Below, one piece after another: positions 37,236 to 46,450 of a DNA stretch of 64,000 nucleotides. The notes under the pieces are model-generated. The model was not told where the DNA came from and made no database searches. It saw only the letters and a program-made list of their open reading frames with translations. Source of the stretch: Pedobacter sp014947265 (lineage in GTDB: Bacteria > Bacteroidota > Bacteroidia > Sphingobacteriales > Sphingobacteriaceae); assembly GCF_014947265.1 (NCBI RefSeq), contig NZ_JADCNK010000016.1, forward strand, positions 1 to 64,000, written 5' to 3'. The first letter of the stretch is position 1. Every line of letters begins with the position of its first letter. Position numbers and translations under genes: made by a program.

Positions 37236-37850
37236 ATGATCGCAGTTAACTTGTCTGATGAGGAGAGGTGGAAGGAATACAATAATTTTTCACCTTTAAT
37301 TGATGTTTTTAAAAAGTTTCATCCACTAAATGATGAAATAGAAAGTCGCATTAACCAACATACATTTCCCGTTAGTTATAAGAAGAATAAATACCTGCTT
37401 TCGCCACTTGACCGCAATAAATTCTTGTTTTTGATTGTAAAAGGGGTGGTAAGGGGATTTATAAAAGATGGAAGTACGGAAATTACCACCTGGATTTCAA
37501 AAGAAAACGAAGTGGTAGGAACGATACGTAATTTATGGGGGGAAGGCGATTCGGAAGAGTATTTGCAGGCATTGGAAGATGTAGATTTAATTGCTATTCC
37601 GCATGTTTTATCAGATTACCTGTTTGAAAACTTCACTGAAGCCAACATTGTAGGCAGGAAAATGATGGAGTTATATTACCGCTCGGCAGAGGAGCGTGCT
37701 TATCTTTGTAGAATTTCTTCTGCTGAAAAAAGATATAAACGATTCCTGGCTTCTTTCCCTGACCTGATAAACCGCGTTTCTTTAAAACACATTGCATCTT
37801 TTCTGGCCATCAGGCTGGAAACACTCAGTCGTATCCGGGCTAAGCTCTAA
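37236..37850 (+). CDS. Crp/Fnr-family regulator-like protein
   Basis: 204-residue protein with a cyclic-nucleotide-binding-like beta roll (about 40-125; FLFLIVKGVVRGFIKDGS) and a C-terminal helix region (HIASFLAIRLETLSRIRAKL) that is the usual end of short Bacteroidota Crp/Fnr-like regulators. No canonical cAMP-binding arginine/serine pair is obvious, so the effector is unknown. Monocistronic by spacing. Confidence 0.8.
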   Translation: MIAVNLSDEERWKEYNNFSPLIDVFKKFHPLNDEIESRINQHTFPVSYKKNKYLLSPLDRNKFLFLIVKGVVRGFIKDGSTEITTWISKENEVVGTIRNLWGEGDSEEYLQALEDVDLIAIPHVLSDYLFENFTEANIVGRKMMELYYRSAEERAYLCRISSAEKRYKRFLASFPDLINRVSLKHIASFLAIRLETLSRIRAKL

Positions 37851-38406
37851 TCATTATTTTACAAATTCTCAGTAATCAGTACCAATAGAATAGGGATTGT
37901 AACCCATTACCATTCTTTTTTGCATCTGAAGTTTGGTGCTTAAAATTATTCTGCGTCACTGATTATATAGCTTCATCGGGTGTTCCTCAAGTCGATACTA
38001 CTTGACGTATTGGCAATGGTAACAGCTGTACAATTGATTAGGCATTCGGGGTATCATTACTGCTTGCCTATTAATTGCCACAATATCTTAGCATTGACTA
38101 CAGGTTTAAGAGCTTTGGTATTAAATTATAGTATTATGACATTTGGTAATACTATTTTGACCGTTAACAACTGCGGTTACACTTACGATTTCTCAGTTGG
38201 CTATTAATAGGTTATAAGAGTGGAATGCATGAGATTTTCTAATCCAAATTCGTCTATTAAGTCTAACATTATATTGGCAACTCTTATGTTTTATTAACAA
38301 AATTATTGAATTGTGTATAATAATATTTACATTTTTCACCGAAAAATTAGCTACAATTGCGTAAAAAAATAACTTTTTACTAACTTGCGCAATATCCTTA
38401 ATTATA
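37851..38406. other. Gene-free spacer upstream of response regulator
   Basis: A 556-base region with no supported gene. The one open frame (37980-38207) has hydrophobic but composition-poor sequence, a GTG/TTG-like start context and no family look. AT-rich 3' part (38280-38400) carries an imperfect inverted repeat with TTGCGTAAAAA and ACTTTTTACT..TTGCGCAA just before the regulator start, possibly a regulatory site. Confidence 0.4.
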
Positions 38407-39054
38407 ATGAAAACAAAAAATGCCGTAAGTACTTTCACTGTACTCATCGCTGATGATCATGAAATCATCCGGCGTGGATTAAAAGGTTTAATATCAGACT
38501 TTTGGCCTGGTGTTGAAATCATTCATGCATCTACTTTAGAGCAGGCGCTTGTGGAAGTAGAAAAATCACCAAGTTTAATCATAATTGATGTAAACTTGCC
38601 TGGAGGTAACAACCTTAAGGTAATCGATCAAATTAAGTTGGTTCAGCCTAATGCTAAAATCCTGGTATTTTCTTCTTTAAATGAAAATATTTATGCTGTT
38701 CCTTATTTAAAGTCGGGGGCTTCTGGTTACCTGACCAAAAATGCTGAAGAATCGGAGATTGTGACTGCAATTACTACAATTTTAGCTGGTAGCCGCTACT
38801 CAAGCCGAAATGTTAAAGAGAATATGTTCAACAGCATATTAGGTAATGATGCCGATAATCCTTTCACTAAACTTTCGGGCAGAGAACTTGAAGTGGCAGA
38901 ACTTTTAACAAAAGGTATTGGTGTATTGGAAATTTCTAACCAGTTAAAGCTTCAAATGGGTACCGTAAGTACGTATAAATTGAGACTTTTTCAAAAGTTG
39001 AAAATAAAAAGCATTATAGAACTAGCTGAAAAGATGAGTATTTACGAAAGATAA
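38407..39054 (+). CDS. Orphan LuxR/NarL-family response regulator
   Basis: 215-residue regulator with no adjacent kinase. Receiver domain: acidic residues in IADDHE (near 14-18), phospho-Asp in LIIIDVNLPGGN (near 61), Lys in GYLTKNAEESE. HTH: LSGRELEVAELLTKG and MGTVSTYKLRLFQKL. The usual MDG after the phospho-site is replaced by PGGN, a minor variation. Target unknown; the Crp-like gene upstream and dinB downstream may or may not be related. Confidence 0.9.
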   Translation: MKTKNAVSTFTVLIADDHEIIRRGLKGLISDFWPGVEIIHASTLEQALVEVEKSPSLIIIDVNLPGGNNLKVIDQIKLVQPNAKILVFSSLNENIYAVPYLKSGASGYLTKNAEESEIVTAITTILAGSRYSSRNVKENMFNSILGNDADNPFTKLSGRELEVAELLTKGIGVLEISNQLKLQMGTVSTYKLRLFQKLKIKSIIELAEKMSIYER

Positions 39055-39079
39055 AAGAGTATAATACTCTTTTATCTTT
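39047..39079. terminator. Bidirectional terminator
   Basis: Near-perfect hairpin AAAGATAAAAGAGTAT / ATACTCTTTTATCTTT overlapping the regulator stop; it separates the regulator from the convergent small gene at 39080. Confidence 0.75.
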
Positions 39080-39265
39080 CTAAGCTTTTTTGCTTTTATC
39101 TACAGTACCAGGTCCACTCTCTCCTGATTCATTAGGTGTAGAGCCGGCCTGACCAAATTTTTCTGAAGAACCCTTCCCATTTTGATCGAAGGAGGCCTTT
39201 TCTTTTGAGCTTCCTTCACTTTTATGATTTTTTTTTGGCGTGTTTTTATTGTCTTTAGTTTCCAT
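39080..39265 (-). CDS. Small hydrophilic lysine/glycine/serine-rich protein
   Basis: 61 residues, almost all Lys, Gly, Ser, Glu, Asn, Pro; no hydrophobic core. Similar small intrinsically disordered proteins occur in Bacteroidota as stress-related hypotheticals, but I recognise no family. The terminator just downstream and a plausible start context support it. Not part of a visible operon. Confidence 0.55.
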   Translation of the reverse strand: METKDNKNTPKKNHKSEGSSKEKASFDQNGKGSSEKFGQAGSTPNESGESGPGTVDKSKKA

Positions 39266-39590
39266 AGTATAAATGTTTATTACTAGCTAACATTTTAAAA
39301 CAGACAAAGTTTTTATTAACTCTTTGAGTTGATTGCATTCCCACATTCCACTGTGTTATTTTAGTGCTTCTTATATGTTCGTGAGTCTGGGTACTTATTA
39401 ACCAACGATCGTGATGGTTTTCTAGCGAATATCAAACATTTTAGTAGTCTTATAACATTTCTAGCTCGCTGTAGTATTACGCTAAAAACTAAAATTGTTA
39501 GTATTTTGTTAGGAATTAATCTACTTTAAGCCTTTGTTAAGCTAAAATTATTAGTAATTTTGATTTCAATCATCCCCTTATAATACGAGA
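39266..39590. other. Spacer containing the dinB promoter
   Basis: No gene. The 3' end holds a likely promoter for dinB-dnaE2 (see 39533-39562). Upstream there is nothing recognised except AT-rich sequence and TTAGTA-containing repeats (39495-39560). Confidence 0.45.
39533..39562 (+). promoter_or_regulatory. Promoter candidate for dinB-dnaE2
   Basis: TTTG (39533-39536) and TAATTTTG (39555-39562) are 18 bases apart, a close match to Bacteroidota TTTG-N19-TAnnTTTG, with the dinB ATG 28 bases past the -7 box. TTAGTAtTTTG and TTAGTAATTTTG motifs are repeated upstream and could bind a repressor. No SOS box of a known type was identified. Confidence 0.55.
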
Positions 39591-40904
39591 ATGGATAAAG
39601 AAAGGCAGATTATTCATATGGATCAGGATGCATTTTTTGTATCTGTGGAAATCAGAAAAAATCCCAGGTTGTTGGGTAAACCTGTAATCATCGGTGGCGG
39701 CGGCGACAGAGGGGTGGTAGCTTCTTGCAGTTACGAGGCCCGCCAGTACGGCATACATGCTGCGATGCCCGGCAGGACGGCAAAATTATTGTGCCCCCAG
39801 GCTATATTTTTAAAAGGCGATATGGAGGAATATTCCAGGGCATCGCACGAGATTACCGAGATTATTGCCGATAAAGTTCCTCTTTTCGAAAAAGCCAGTA
39901 TTGATGAGCATTATATCGATATGACGGGTATGGATCGCTTTTTTGGCTGCATGAAATTCGCATCAGAACTCAGGCAAACCCTTATTAAAGAGATGAAATT
40001 GCCCATTTCCTTTGGTTTGTCGATCAATAAAACCGTAGCCAAAATAGCCACCAACGAATCTAAGCCCGGTGGTGAACGGCAGGTTACTTTTCCTGAGTTG
40101 CGGCCCTTTCTCGATCCCCTGGCTATTCATAAAATTCCGGGTATTGGCCATGCTACCTATAAAAAATTAAGCGAAATGGGTGTTCGTGAAATCCTTACGC
40201 TTACGCAGATTCCACAACAGCTCATGTTTAAAATTTTAGGGCAACATGGTTTAAGTTTGTGGCAAAAAGCAAACGGGATCGATCTTTCGCCCGTGGTGCC
40301 TTACCGCGAAAGAAAATCAATCGGTACACAGGCCACGTTCGAAAGTGATACCATGGATATGGCTAAATTGAAGGCTATTATAACCGGAATGGTTAGCGGA
40401 CTAACCTTTCAACTGCGTAATCAGAAAAAACTAACCGCCTGCATTACGGTAACTGTGCGTTACACCAATTTTGAAACCGTTACCCAGCAGGAGCGAATTC
40501 CTTATACCTCGCTTGATTCATTTCTGATTAGCAAAGCACATAGCCTGTTCGAAAAGGTATATTCAAAACGGATGCTGCTGCGCTTGGTGGGCGTAAAACT
40601 TTCGCACCTGGTGAGTGGTTACGAACAGATTGGTTTATATGATATCGCCGAAGAAGAATATAGTCTTTGCCAGGCCATGGATAAGGTGCGTAACAGTTAT
40701 GGTGCCGAAGCCGTAGTAAAAGCCTCTATTGTTACCCAACCACCCCGCGATGAAAAAGGAAAAATAATTAAGTACAATCCCCGTAAAAAGAAAATTTTAA
40801 TCGAAAACCAAACAGAAGAAGAAGAGCCGGAAGTAAGGAAACGTTCGAAAATCAGGAGTTTTATGAGCGAAAAAGGAATAACAGGTACCAAATCTTACGA
40901 GTAG
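39591..40904 (+). CDS. dinB: Y-family DNA polymerase (DinB-like)
   Basis: Translesion DNA polymerase of 437 residues. The catalytic acidic residues are seen in HMDQDAFFVSVE (residues 9-20) and SIDEHYIDMTG (near 104-114); the second motif has His where DinB usually has Phe or Ala. The HhH region (HKIPGIGHATYKKL) and the little-finger domain follow, then a charged C-terminal tail rich in Lys/Glu (about 380-437). It lies two bases upstream of a DnaE2-like alpha subunit, an arrangement like the ImuB/DnaE2 mutasome; no ImuA or LexA gene is in the window. Bypass of DNA lesions is the expected role. Confidence 0.9.
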   Translation: MDKERQIIHMDQDAFFVSVEIRKNPRLLGKPVIIGGGGDRGVVASCSYEARQYGIHAAMPGRTAKLLCPQAIFLKGDMEEYSRASHEITEIIADKVPLFEKASIDEHYIDMTGMDRFFGCMKFASELRQTLIKEMKLPISFGLSINKTVAKIATNESKPGGERQVTFPELRPFLDPLAIHKIPGIGHATYKKLSEMGVREILTLTQIPQQLMFKILGQHGLSLWQKANGIDLSPVVPYRERKSIGTQATFESDTMDMAKLKAIITGMVSGLTFQLRNQKKLTACITVTVRYTNFETVTQQERIPYTSLDSFLISKAHSLFEKVYSKRMLLRLVGVKLSHLVSGYEQIGLYDIAEEEYSLCQAMDKVRNSYGAEAVVKASIVTQPPRDEKGKIIKYNPRKKKILIENQTEEEEPEVRKRSKIRSFMSEKGITGTKSYE

Positions 40905-40906
40905 TT

Positions 40907-43900
40907 ATGTTTTTGAATATTCATTCTTCTTACAGCCTGAAATATGGTACGCAGAGCATTGATCAACTGATTGCTACTGCACGGCGTTTAGGGATTCATC
41001 AAATGGTTCTTACCGATATCAACAACTCAACCGGTGCAGTAGAGTTTATTCGCGAGTGTTATAAGCAAGGCATTGCCAAAGAAGCCGACGAAATACACAG
41101 GGGCAATATTCCTTATCAGATTAAACCTGTTGCCGGAATCGAATTTCGAATCGATAACAAGCTGTTATATGTAGGCATTGCCAAAAACAGAGAAGGCATG
41201 CGCGAGCTGAATGAATTTTTAAGTCACCACAACATCTACAACCTTCCATTGCCAGAGCTTCCGCCCAAAATGGAAAATGTGTACATTATTTATCCCTTTC
41301 ATAAAACTTTTAATCAAACGTTAAAAGCAAACGAATATATAGGTGTGCGTGGAAAACAGCTGAATCTTTTGTACAAACATCCGCTTTTGGGCCAGAAAGA
41401 AAAACTGCTGGTGTGGCATCCCGTTACGGTGGGCGACAAAATTACTTATCGGTTACACGAATATTTAAGGGCTATAGAACGCAATACGCTTTTAAGTAAA
41501 GTAACTGATGAACAAAAATGCGATCCCGATGAATTTCTGATTCCTGAAGCCGAACTAACCCAGCAATTTGAACAATATCCTTTTATTGTTCAAAATACGC
41601 AAAAGCTGATCAATAGCTGCGATTTAAGTGTTTATTTTGAGGATGGTAATACACCTACCTCCAAAAACAAGTTTTTTTATACAGGAGATTTCGAAGGAGA
41701 TAAAAAAATGCTTCGGGAGCTGGCCGAAGAAGGACTTAGATATCGTTATGTCGAAAATAATGAAGAAGCCCTTAAGCGTTTGGAAAAAGAACTGCGGATT
41801 ATCGAACTTAAAAATTTCTGTGCCTATTTTCTCATTACCTATGATATCGTACATTATGCAATGTATGAGCGGGGTTTTTATCACGTAGGCCGTGGCTCGG
41901 GCGCCAACAGCATTGTAGCCTATTGTTTGCGCATTACTGACGTAGATCCGATTGATCTCGATCTGTATTTCGAACGGTTTTTACACGAAAAACGGACAAG
42001 CCCACCAGATTTTGATATCGATTTTTCATGGGATGAAAGAGAAGTGATACAGCGTTATATTTTTGAACGCTATCCTAAATGGCATGTTGCTTTTTTGGGT
42101 ACCATGAGCACTTTCAAAGACCGGGCAATCATCAGGGAGATTGGTAAGGTTTTAGGTTTGCCCAAAGGCGAAATAGATAGTTTTACCGATCCTACTAAAG
42201 AGCGTGAAAATTTGCTTAATGCCACTTACCAGAAGCTTTTGGCCGTGCACCGCTATATGAAAAGTATGCCCAATCAACGTTCTATCCATGCAGGAGGAAT
42301 TTTAATTTCAGAAGAGCCGATTACCTATTATACCGCATTGGATATGCCGCCAAAAGGTTTTCCAACAGTGCAATGGGATATGTATGAGGCCGAAGCCATA
42401 GGTTATGAAAAATTCGATATTTTAAGTCAGCGGGGTATCGGACACATCCGTGAGGCCGTGCAATTGGTCAAAAAGAATAAAGGAACAGATATTGATATCC
42501 ACGATTTTCCAGCTTTTAAAAAAGATCAAAAACTAAACAATATCCTTAAAGAAGGGCAGCCCATAGGGTGTTTTTACATCGAATCGCCAGCCATGCGGCA
42601 ATTGCTTAAAAAGCTGAAATGCGATAACTACCTTACCCTGGTGGCCGCCAGTTCAATCATCCGTCCCGGAGTGGCCAGTTCTGGTATGATGAAATCGTAT
42701 ATCGAGCGTTACCATGCGCCCGATAAAGTGGTGTACCTCTGCGAGGTGATGAAAGAGCGGCTTAGCGAAACCTATGGCGTAATGGTGTATCAGGAAGATG
42801 TGATCAAAGTTTGCCATTATTTTGCAGGCTTAGATCTGGCCGATGCCGATGTGTTGCGCAAGGCCATGAGTGGTAAATACCGATCTAAATTGGCTTTTGA
42901 TGAATTGGTGAACAAATTTAAGGTTTCGGCCCGACAGCAGGGGCATTCAGAAGAATTGGTTAACGAAGTATGGCGTCAGATTTCTTCTTTTGCCGGCTAC
43001 AGTTTTTCAAAAGCGCATTCAGCTTCCTTTGCCGTTGAAAGCTACCAGAGCTTATTTTTGAAAACGTATTACCCCATGGAATTTATGGTTGCGGTACTAA
43101 ATAACTATGGTGGTTTTTACAGTCGATGGGTTTACGTGCACGAACTGCAAAAAACAGGCGTCAGGGTGCATTTACCTTGTGTTAACCATAGCGATGAAGT
43201 AGTGAATATAAAAGGTGAAGACGCCTATCTAGGGTTTATCGGCGTCCAGGGATTAGAAGAAAAAAATATCAAAATCATCCCGCACGAACGTAAGGCAAAC
43301 GGTCCATATCTCGACCTCGAAGATTTTGTAAAACGGAGCTGTATTTCGCTGGAGCAAGCGATTATTTTAATTCGTTTGGGCGCGTTACGTTTTACCGAAA
43401 AAGACCGGAAAACCCTGCTTTGGGATGTGCATAACTACCTTGGGTTTAAACAGAAGAAAGTGAATCATGCCGAGCTTTTTAAGCTGAGTTACAAAACCTA
43501 TCAGCTCCCCGTACTGGCCGATTCCGAACTTGAAAATGCTTACACAGAACTAGAGTTATTGGGTTATCCACTCAATTATAAAATGTTCGATTTTCTGAAA
43601 ACACCTTATCGAGGCGATACCATGGCAGCCGATATGCATAAACATTTGGGTAAAACGGTAAGGATGGTAGGAAACTATGTTTGCGAAAAAACGGTACACA
43701 CTATTAAAAATACCAAAATGTGGTTCGGCACTTTTTTAGATGCCAACGGAGATTTTTTTGATACTACCCATTTTCCCAATACAACTCCCATGTATCCTTT
43801 TAAAGGAAAGGGCTGTTACCTTATTTTAGGTAAAGTGGTAGAAGATTTTGGCTTTCAGAGCATTGAAGTATTAAAGTTTGCAAAGTTAGATATCCAGATG

Positions 43901-43918
43901 AACCCGGTGGCAATTTAA
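40907..43918 (+). CDS. DnaE2-like DNA polymerase III alpha subunit
   Basis: Error-prone-type polymerase of 1003 residues, shorter than replicative DnaE. The N-terminal PHP domain starts NIHSSYSLKYG; the first metal-binding His of the usual HxH motif is Asn, and DINNSTG replaces DNNN, so the PHP domain is probably not catalytically competent. The polymerase core has YHVGRGSGANSIVAYCL, PPDFDIDF (near 365-372) with catalytic Asp residues, and HAGGILIS. The C-terminal OB-like region (about 900-1003) is present. It pairs with the upstream DinB gene (two-base gap). Likely used in damage-induced synthesis; evidence is contextual. Confidence 0.85.
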   Translation: MFLNIHSSYSLKYGTQSIDQLIATARRLGIHQMVLTDINNSTGAVEFIRECYKQGIAKEADEIHRGNIPYQIKPVAGIEFRIDNKLLYVGIAKNREGMRELNEFLSHHNIYNLPLPELPPKMENVYIIYPFHKTFNQTLKANEYIGVRGKQLNLLYKHPLLGQKEKLLVWHPVTVGDKITYRLHEYLRAIERNTLLSKVTDEQKCDPDEFLIPEAELTQQFEQYPFIVQNTQKLINSCDLSVYFEDGNTPTSKNKFFYTGDFEGDKKMLRELAEEGLRYRYVENNEEALKRLEKELRIIELKNFCAYFLITYDIVHYAMYERGFYHVGRGSGANSIVAYCLRITDVDPIDLDLYFERFLHEKRTSPPDFDIDFSWDEREVIQRYIFERYPKWHVAFLGTMSTFKDRAIIREIGKVLGLPKGEIDSFTDPTKERENLLNATYQKLLAVHRYMKSMPNQRSIHAGGILISEEPITYYTALDMPPKGFPTVQWDMYEAEAIGYEKFDILSQRGIGHIREAVQLVKKNKGTDIDIHDFPAFKKDQKLNNILKEGQPIGCFYIESPAMRQLLKKLKCDNYLTLVAASSIIRPGVASSGMMKSYIERYHAPDKVVYLCEVMKERLSETYGVMVYQEDVIKVCHYFAGLDLADADVLRKAMSGKYRSKLAFDELVNKFKVSARQQGHSEELVNEVWRQISSFAGYSFSKAHSASFAVESYQSLFLKTYYPMEFMVAVLNNYGGFYSRWVYVHELQKTGVRVHLPCVNHSDEVVNIKGEDAYLGFIGVQGLEEKNIKIIPHERKANGPYLDLEDFVKRSCISLEQAIILIRLGALRFTEKDRKTLLWDVHNYLGFKQKKVNHAELFKLSYKTYQLPVLADSELENAYTELELLGYPLNYKMFDFLKTPYRGDTMAADMHKHLGKTVRMVGNYVCEKTVHTIKNTKMWFGTFLDANGDFFDTTHFPNTTPMYPFKGKGCYLILGKVVEDFGFQSIEVLKFAKLDIQMNPVAI

Positions 43919-44120
43919 ATCGTTTCATTGTCATTGCAAAGGCTTTTCCAGCCGCCGAAGCAATTTTATAACGGTCGCCACAAGCGTACGCTTTAATATT
44001 GCTTCCCCAAAAAACAGGGATAGGTTGTGCCGCGCAATTACGGCTAATCCTATTAAGGCCTGTCATTCTGAGCGTAGCGAAGAATCTTTCTTAATGAAGT
44101 GAGCGTGCAAATGGTGGCAA

Positions 44121-44192
44121 TTTCGACTGCAGCCGAGAAATCTGCTCCACTGAATATAAGGTAGAGATCTCTCCGATTCGCGTTGCTTCATT
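44121..44192. repeat. Direct repeat copy A
   Basis: TTTCGA(C)TGCAGCCGAG... through GATCTCTCC. It is nearly identical to copy B at 44401-44472, exactly 280 bases away. Confidence 0.6.
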
Positions 44193-44321
44193 CTATTCGA
44201 GTCTGTAAATGGCGACAGACTCGAAGGATCTTTTCATAACAAAACTTATATGTTCCTTAAATGTCTTATATGGTCAAAACAATAAAAGTTCAATCGTTAT
44301 AACTTTTCAAAATACATTAAC

Positions 44322-44358
44322 ATCATGAGCCGATTAATCTTGCTAATCGGCTCATGAT
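44322..44358. terminator. Strong hairpin, possible terminator
   Basis: ATCATGAGCCGATTA / TAATCGGCTCATGAT perfect 15-base arms with a seven-base loop, then TTGGCTTTTTTTT. A GAGCCGATTA half-repeat follows at 44372. It is 400 bases after dnaE2 and may be part of the repeat cluster rather than a designated terminator. Confidence 0.45.
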
Positions 44359-44400
44359 TTGGCTTTTTTTTGAGCCGATTATAAGTACGACGGATTGTCA

Positions 44401-44472
44401 TTTCGAGTGCAGCCGAGAAATCTGCTCCACTGAATATAAGGTAGAGATCTCTCCATTTCGCGGCGTTTCATC
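44401..44472. repeat. Direct repeat copy B
   Basis: Second copy of the repeat at 44121-44192; the first 60 or so bases differ by only one or two positions. Confidence 0.6.
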
Positions 44473-44593
44473 CGATAGCTATCGGATCGAGATGACGAAA
44501 TTTCTAAAGTTTACGTTGTTTCTAACGGGTGCACAAAAATAGCCTAACCATTTAATCGTTTACTTGTTTAAACATAATTTTTATCTTTAAACC

Positions 44594-45103
44594 ATGATGC
44601 ACTTCAAAGCAGAAATAGAGCGTTTCGAAACCATGGGCGAAAAAACCGGCTGGAGTTATGTGTTTATTCCGGCAGCACTGGCCAACGAAATAAAACCCGA
44701 TTGTAAAAAGAGTTTCAGGGTAAAAGGAACGATAGATCAATTGGAGATTAGCGGTATGGCAGCTATGCCCATGGGAGAGGGCGATTTTATTATTGCCTTA
44801 AAGGGCGAAGTCCGTAAAAAATTAAGAAAAGAAGCCGGAGCAAGTGTCGAACTTTATTTAGAAGAAGATAAGGATTTTAAAATCGAAATGCCTGAAGACC
44901 TGGAAATATGCTTGTCAGAAGAAGAACATTTAATCCAAAATTTTTTAAAACAGCCTAAATCGCATCAGAACTATTATATCAACTGGATTAACCAGGCTAA
45001 AACTGAACCTACCCGTACCAAAAGAATTGTAATGACGGTTAAAGCCATGGATAAAGGACAGGATTTCGGCGCAATGATCAGAGAATCTCAAGGGAAGTCT
45101 TAA
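44594..45103 (+). CDS. YdeI/OmdA-like protein with DUF1905 domain
   Basis: 169-residue protein with an N-terminal DUF1905 region (GWSYVFIPAALANEI, KGTIDQLEISGMAAMPMGEG, about 15-95) and a C-terminal YdeI/OmpD-associated segment (EEEHLIQNFLKQPKSHQNYYI, RIVMTVKAM). Related proteins are linked to bacteriocin or antimicrobial tolerance, but the biochemical function is not known. Monocistronic. The protein is probably cytosolic; no signal peptide is seen. Confidence 0.8.
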   Translation: MMHFKAEIERFETMGEKTGWSYVFIPAALANEIKPDCKKSFRVKGTIDQLEISGMAAMPMGEGDFIIALKGEVRKKLRKEAGASVELYLEEDKDFKIEMPEDLEICLSEEEHLIQNFLKQPKSHQNYYINWINQAKTEPTRTKRIVMTVKAMDKGQDFGAMIRESQGKS

Positions 45104-45162
45104 TTTATTATCTTAAGTCTTTGGTCCTTAGTAGGAAGTGAATAGAACCAGGCGATGTGGAT

Positions 45163-45215
45163 TTAAGACTCTGGACTTCGGACTCCTGACTTAGGACTCC
45201 CGACTCCTGACTCCC
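45163..45215. repeat. GACTCCTGAC-type simple repeat at the glycosyltransferase 3' end
   Basis: Imperfect repeats GGACTTCGGACTCCTGACTT / AGGACTCCCGACTCCTGACT run from about 45165 to 45215, straddling the stop codon of the glycosyltransferase and coding its Ser/Gly/Pro tail. Confidence 0.6.
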
Positions 45216-46002
45216 TTTTATAACTTCTAAACCAGCTCCAAACTTTCATCTGGATTACACCTAAAAAAGCTTCTCTGAAAATACGGGTACTCATTTTTGA
45301 TGTTCCTTCGGTACGATCGGTGAAGATGATAGGAACTTCCACTACTTTAAAGCCAAATTTAATGGCGGTGAATTTCATTTCGATCTGAAACGCATAACCA
45401 ACAAACTTAATTTTATTTAATGGAATGGTTTCCAGTACAATTTTACGGTAACATTTAAAACCCGCCGTAGCATCCTGAATGTTGATCCGGGTAATCATAC
45501 GCACATACATTGAAGCAAAATACGACATTAGAACCCTGCCCATTGGCCAGTTTACTACATTTACACCCTTAACGTACCTGGAACCAATGGCTACATCTGC
45601 ACCATTTACACAGGCTTCGCGTAAGCGAGCCAGATCATCCGGGTTGTGAGAGAAATCGGCATCCATTTCAAATATGTAGGCATAATCATGTTGTAATGCC
45701 CAGTTAAAGCCATAAATATATGCTGTACCCAGGCCTTGTTTACCCGCACGCTCTTCAATAAATAAATGCCCTTCGTATTCTTTTTGCAACGATTTTACAA
45801 TTTCAGCAGTTCCATCAGGAGAACCATCATCAATAATTAAAACATGAAAAGGTTGTGTTAAAGAAAAAACCTTTCTAATGATTTTTTCGATGTTTTCCTT
45901 CTCGTTGTAGGTTGGAATGATGACTAAACTATCTGACACGTTTGTTGTGGTTTTTAATAATATAAGCTTTTGGCCTTTGTATTTGATATTTGTAGTTGGC
46001 AA
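45163..46002 (-). CDS. Dolichol-phosphate mannosyltransferase-like GT2 enzyme
   Basis: GT-A fold glycosyltransferase of 279 residues, using a nucleotide sugar and a polyprenyl phosphate. SLVIIPTYNEKENI begins the domain, DDGSPDGT and EMDADFSHNPDDL carry the DXD region, and VAIGSRYVKG follows. The N-terminal 21 residues look like upstream junk: a GTG at 45939 (residue 22) gives the natural start. The C-terminal 15 or so residues (VGSPKSGVRSPES) come from a GGACTCCTGAC-type repeat (about 45165-45215) that runs into the 3' end. Only weak hydrophobic segments, so it is peripheral or soluble. Confidence 0.85.
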   Translation of the reverse strand: MPTTNIKYKGQKLILLKTTTNVSDSLVIIPTYNEKENIEKIIRKVFSLTQPFHVLIIDDGSPDGTAEIVKSLQKEYEGHLFIEERAGKQGLGTAYIYGFNWALQHDYAYIFEMDADFSHNPDDLARLREACVNGADVAIGSRYVKGVNVVNWPMGRVLMSYFASMYVRMITRINIQDATAGFKCYRKIVLETIPLNKIKFVGYAFQIEMKFTAIKFGFKVVEVPIIFTDRTEGTSKMSTRIFREAFLGVIQMKVWSWFRSYKRESGVGSPKSGVRSPES

Positions 46003-46450
46003 TTGCTTTTAAACTGCGAAAGTAAATATTAAATATGAAACCGTTATGAATTTTCATGAATTCCACGTAATTTATCCCCCGCGGTAGTCATCCTGAACTT
46101 GTTTCAGGATCTATTTAATGCCGTTATTCCTCAATATATCTTAGGCCTTATTGTTTCCCGCTGATTTCGTAGATCTGCGCAGAATTAGATTTTAAGTCAC
46201 TGAACCGTTGTTCCTAAACCCGACAGCAGCGGTAGCTCCCGATTGAAAAGAGGGACTATAGCGAATGGCGGGACAGCAGGCCTCCAAGAACGACTGTCCG
46301 TTCATTTCCAAATCTTATTGAATATGCTTCTTAAACAATGTCAGTCTGAGCGTAGTCGAAGACTCTTTTATTTACACTTTATACGATATAAAAAGATTTG
46401 CTCCGCAGAGCCTTCGGGTTCTTCACTACGTTCAGAATGACAAAGAACTA
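46003..46450. repeat. Repeat-rich intergenic region
   Basis: No gene supported. Contains GTCATCCTGAACTTGTTTCAGGATCT (46087-46112, a GAAC/TTC palindrome of the common type) and an inverted pair of GTC(A)GTCTGAGCGTAGTCGAAGAC (46339-46360) and GTTCTTCACTACGTTCAGAATGAC (46419-46442). A 65-residue frame at 46243 spans the repeats and is rejected. Confidence 0.55.

Larger units (their letters stand above)
43919..44593. repeat. Intergenic region full of REP-like repeats
   Basis: No gene. It has GTCATTCTGAGCGTAGCGAAGAATCTTTC-type elements (for example 44058-44090), two near-identical 65-base segments (44121-44185 and 44401-44465; shared core AGCCGAGAAATCTGCTCCAC then GAATATAAGGTAGAGATCTC), and a strong hairpin at 44322-44358. 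Minor open frames here are repeat-derived. Confidence 0.65.

Noticed and set aside
37980..38207. 75-codon plus-strand frame upstream of the response regulator
   Set aside because: No recognisable family, weak start context and composition like untranslated AT-rich DNA.
46243..46440. 65-codon frame in the spacer before the peptide transporter
   Set aside because: Spans REP-type repeats; not a plausible protein.
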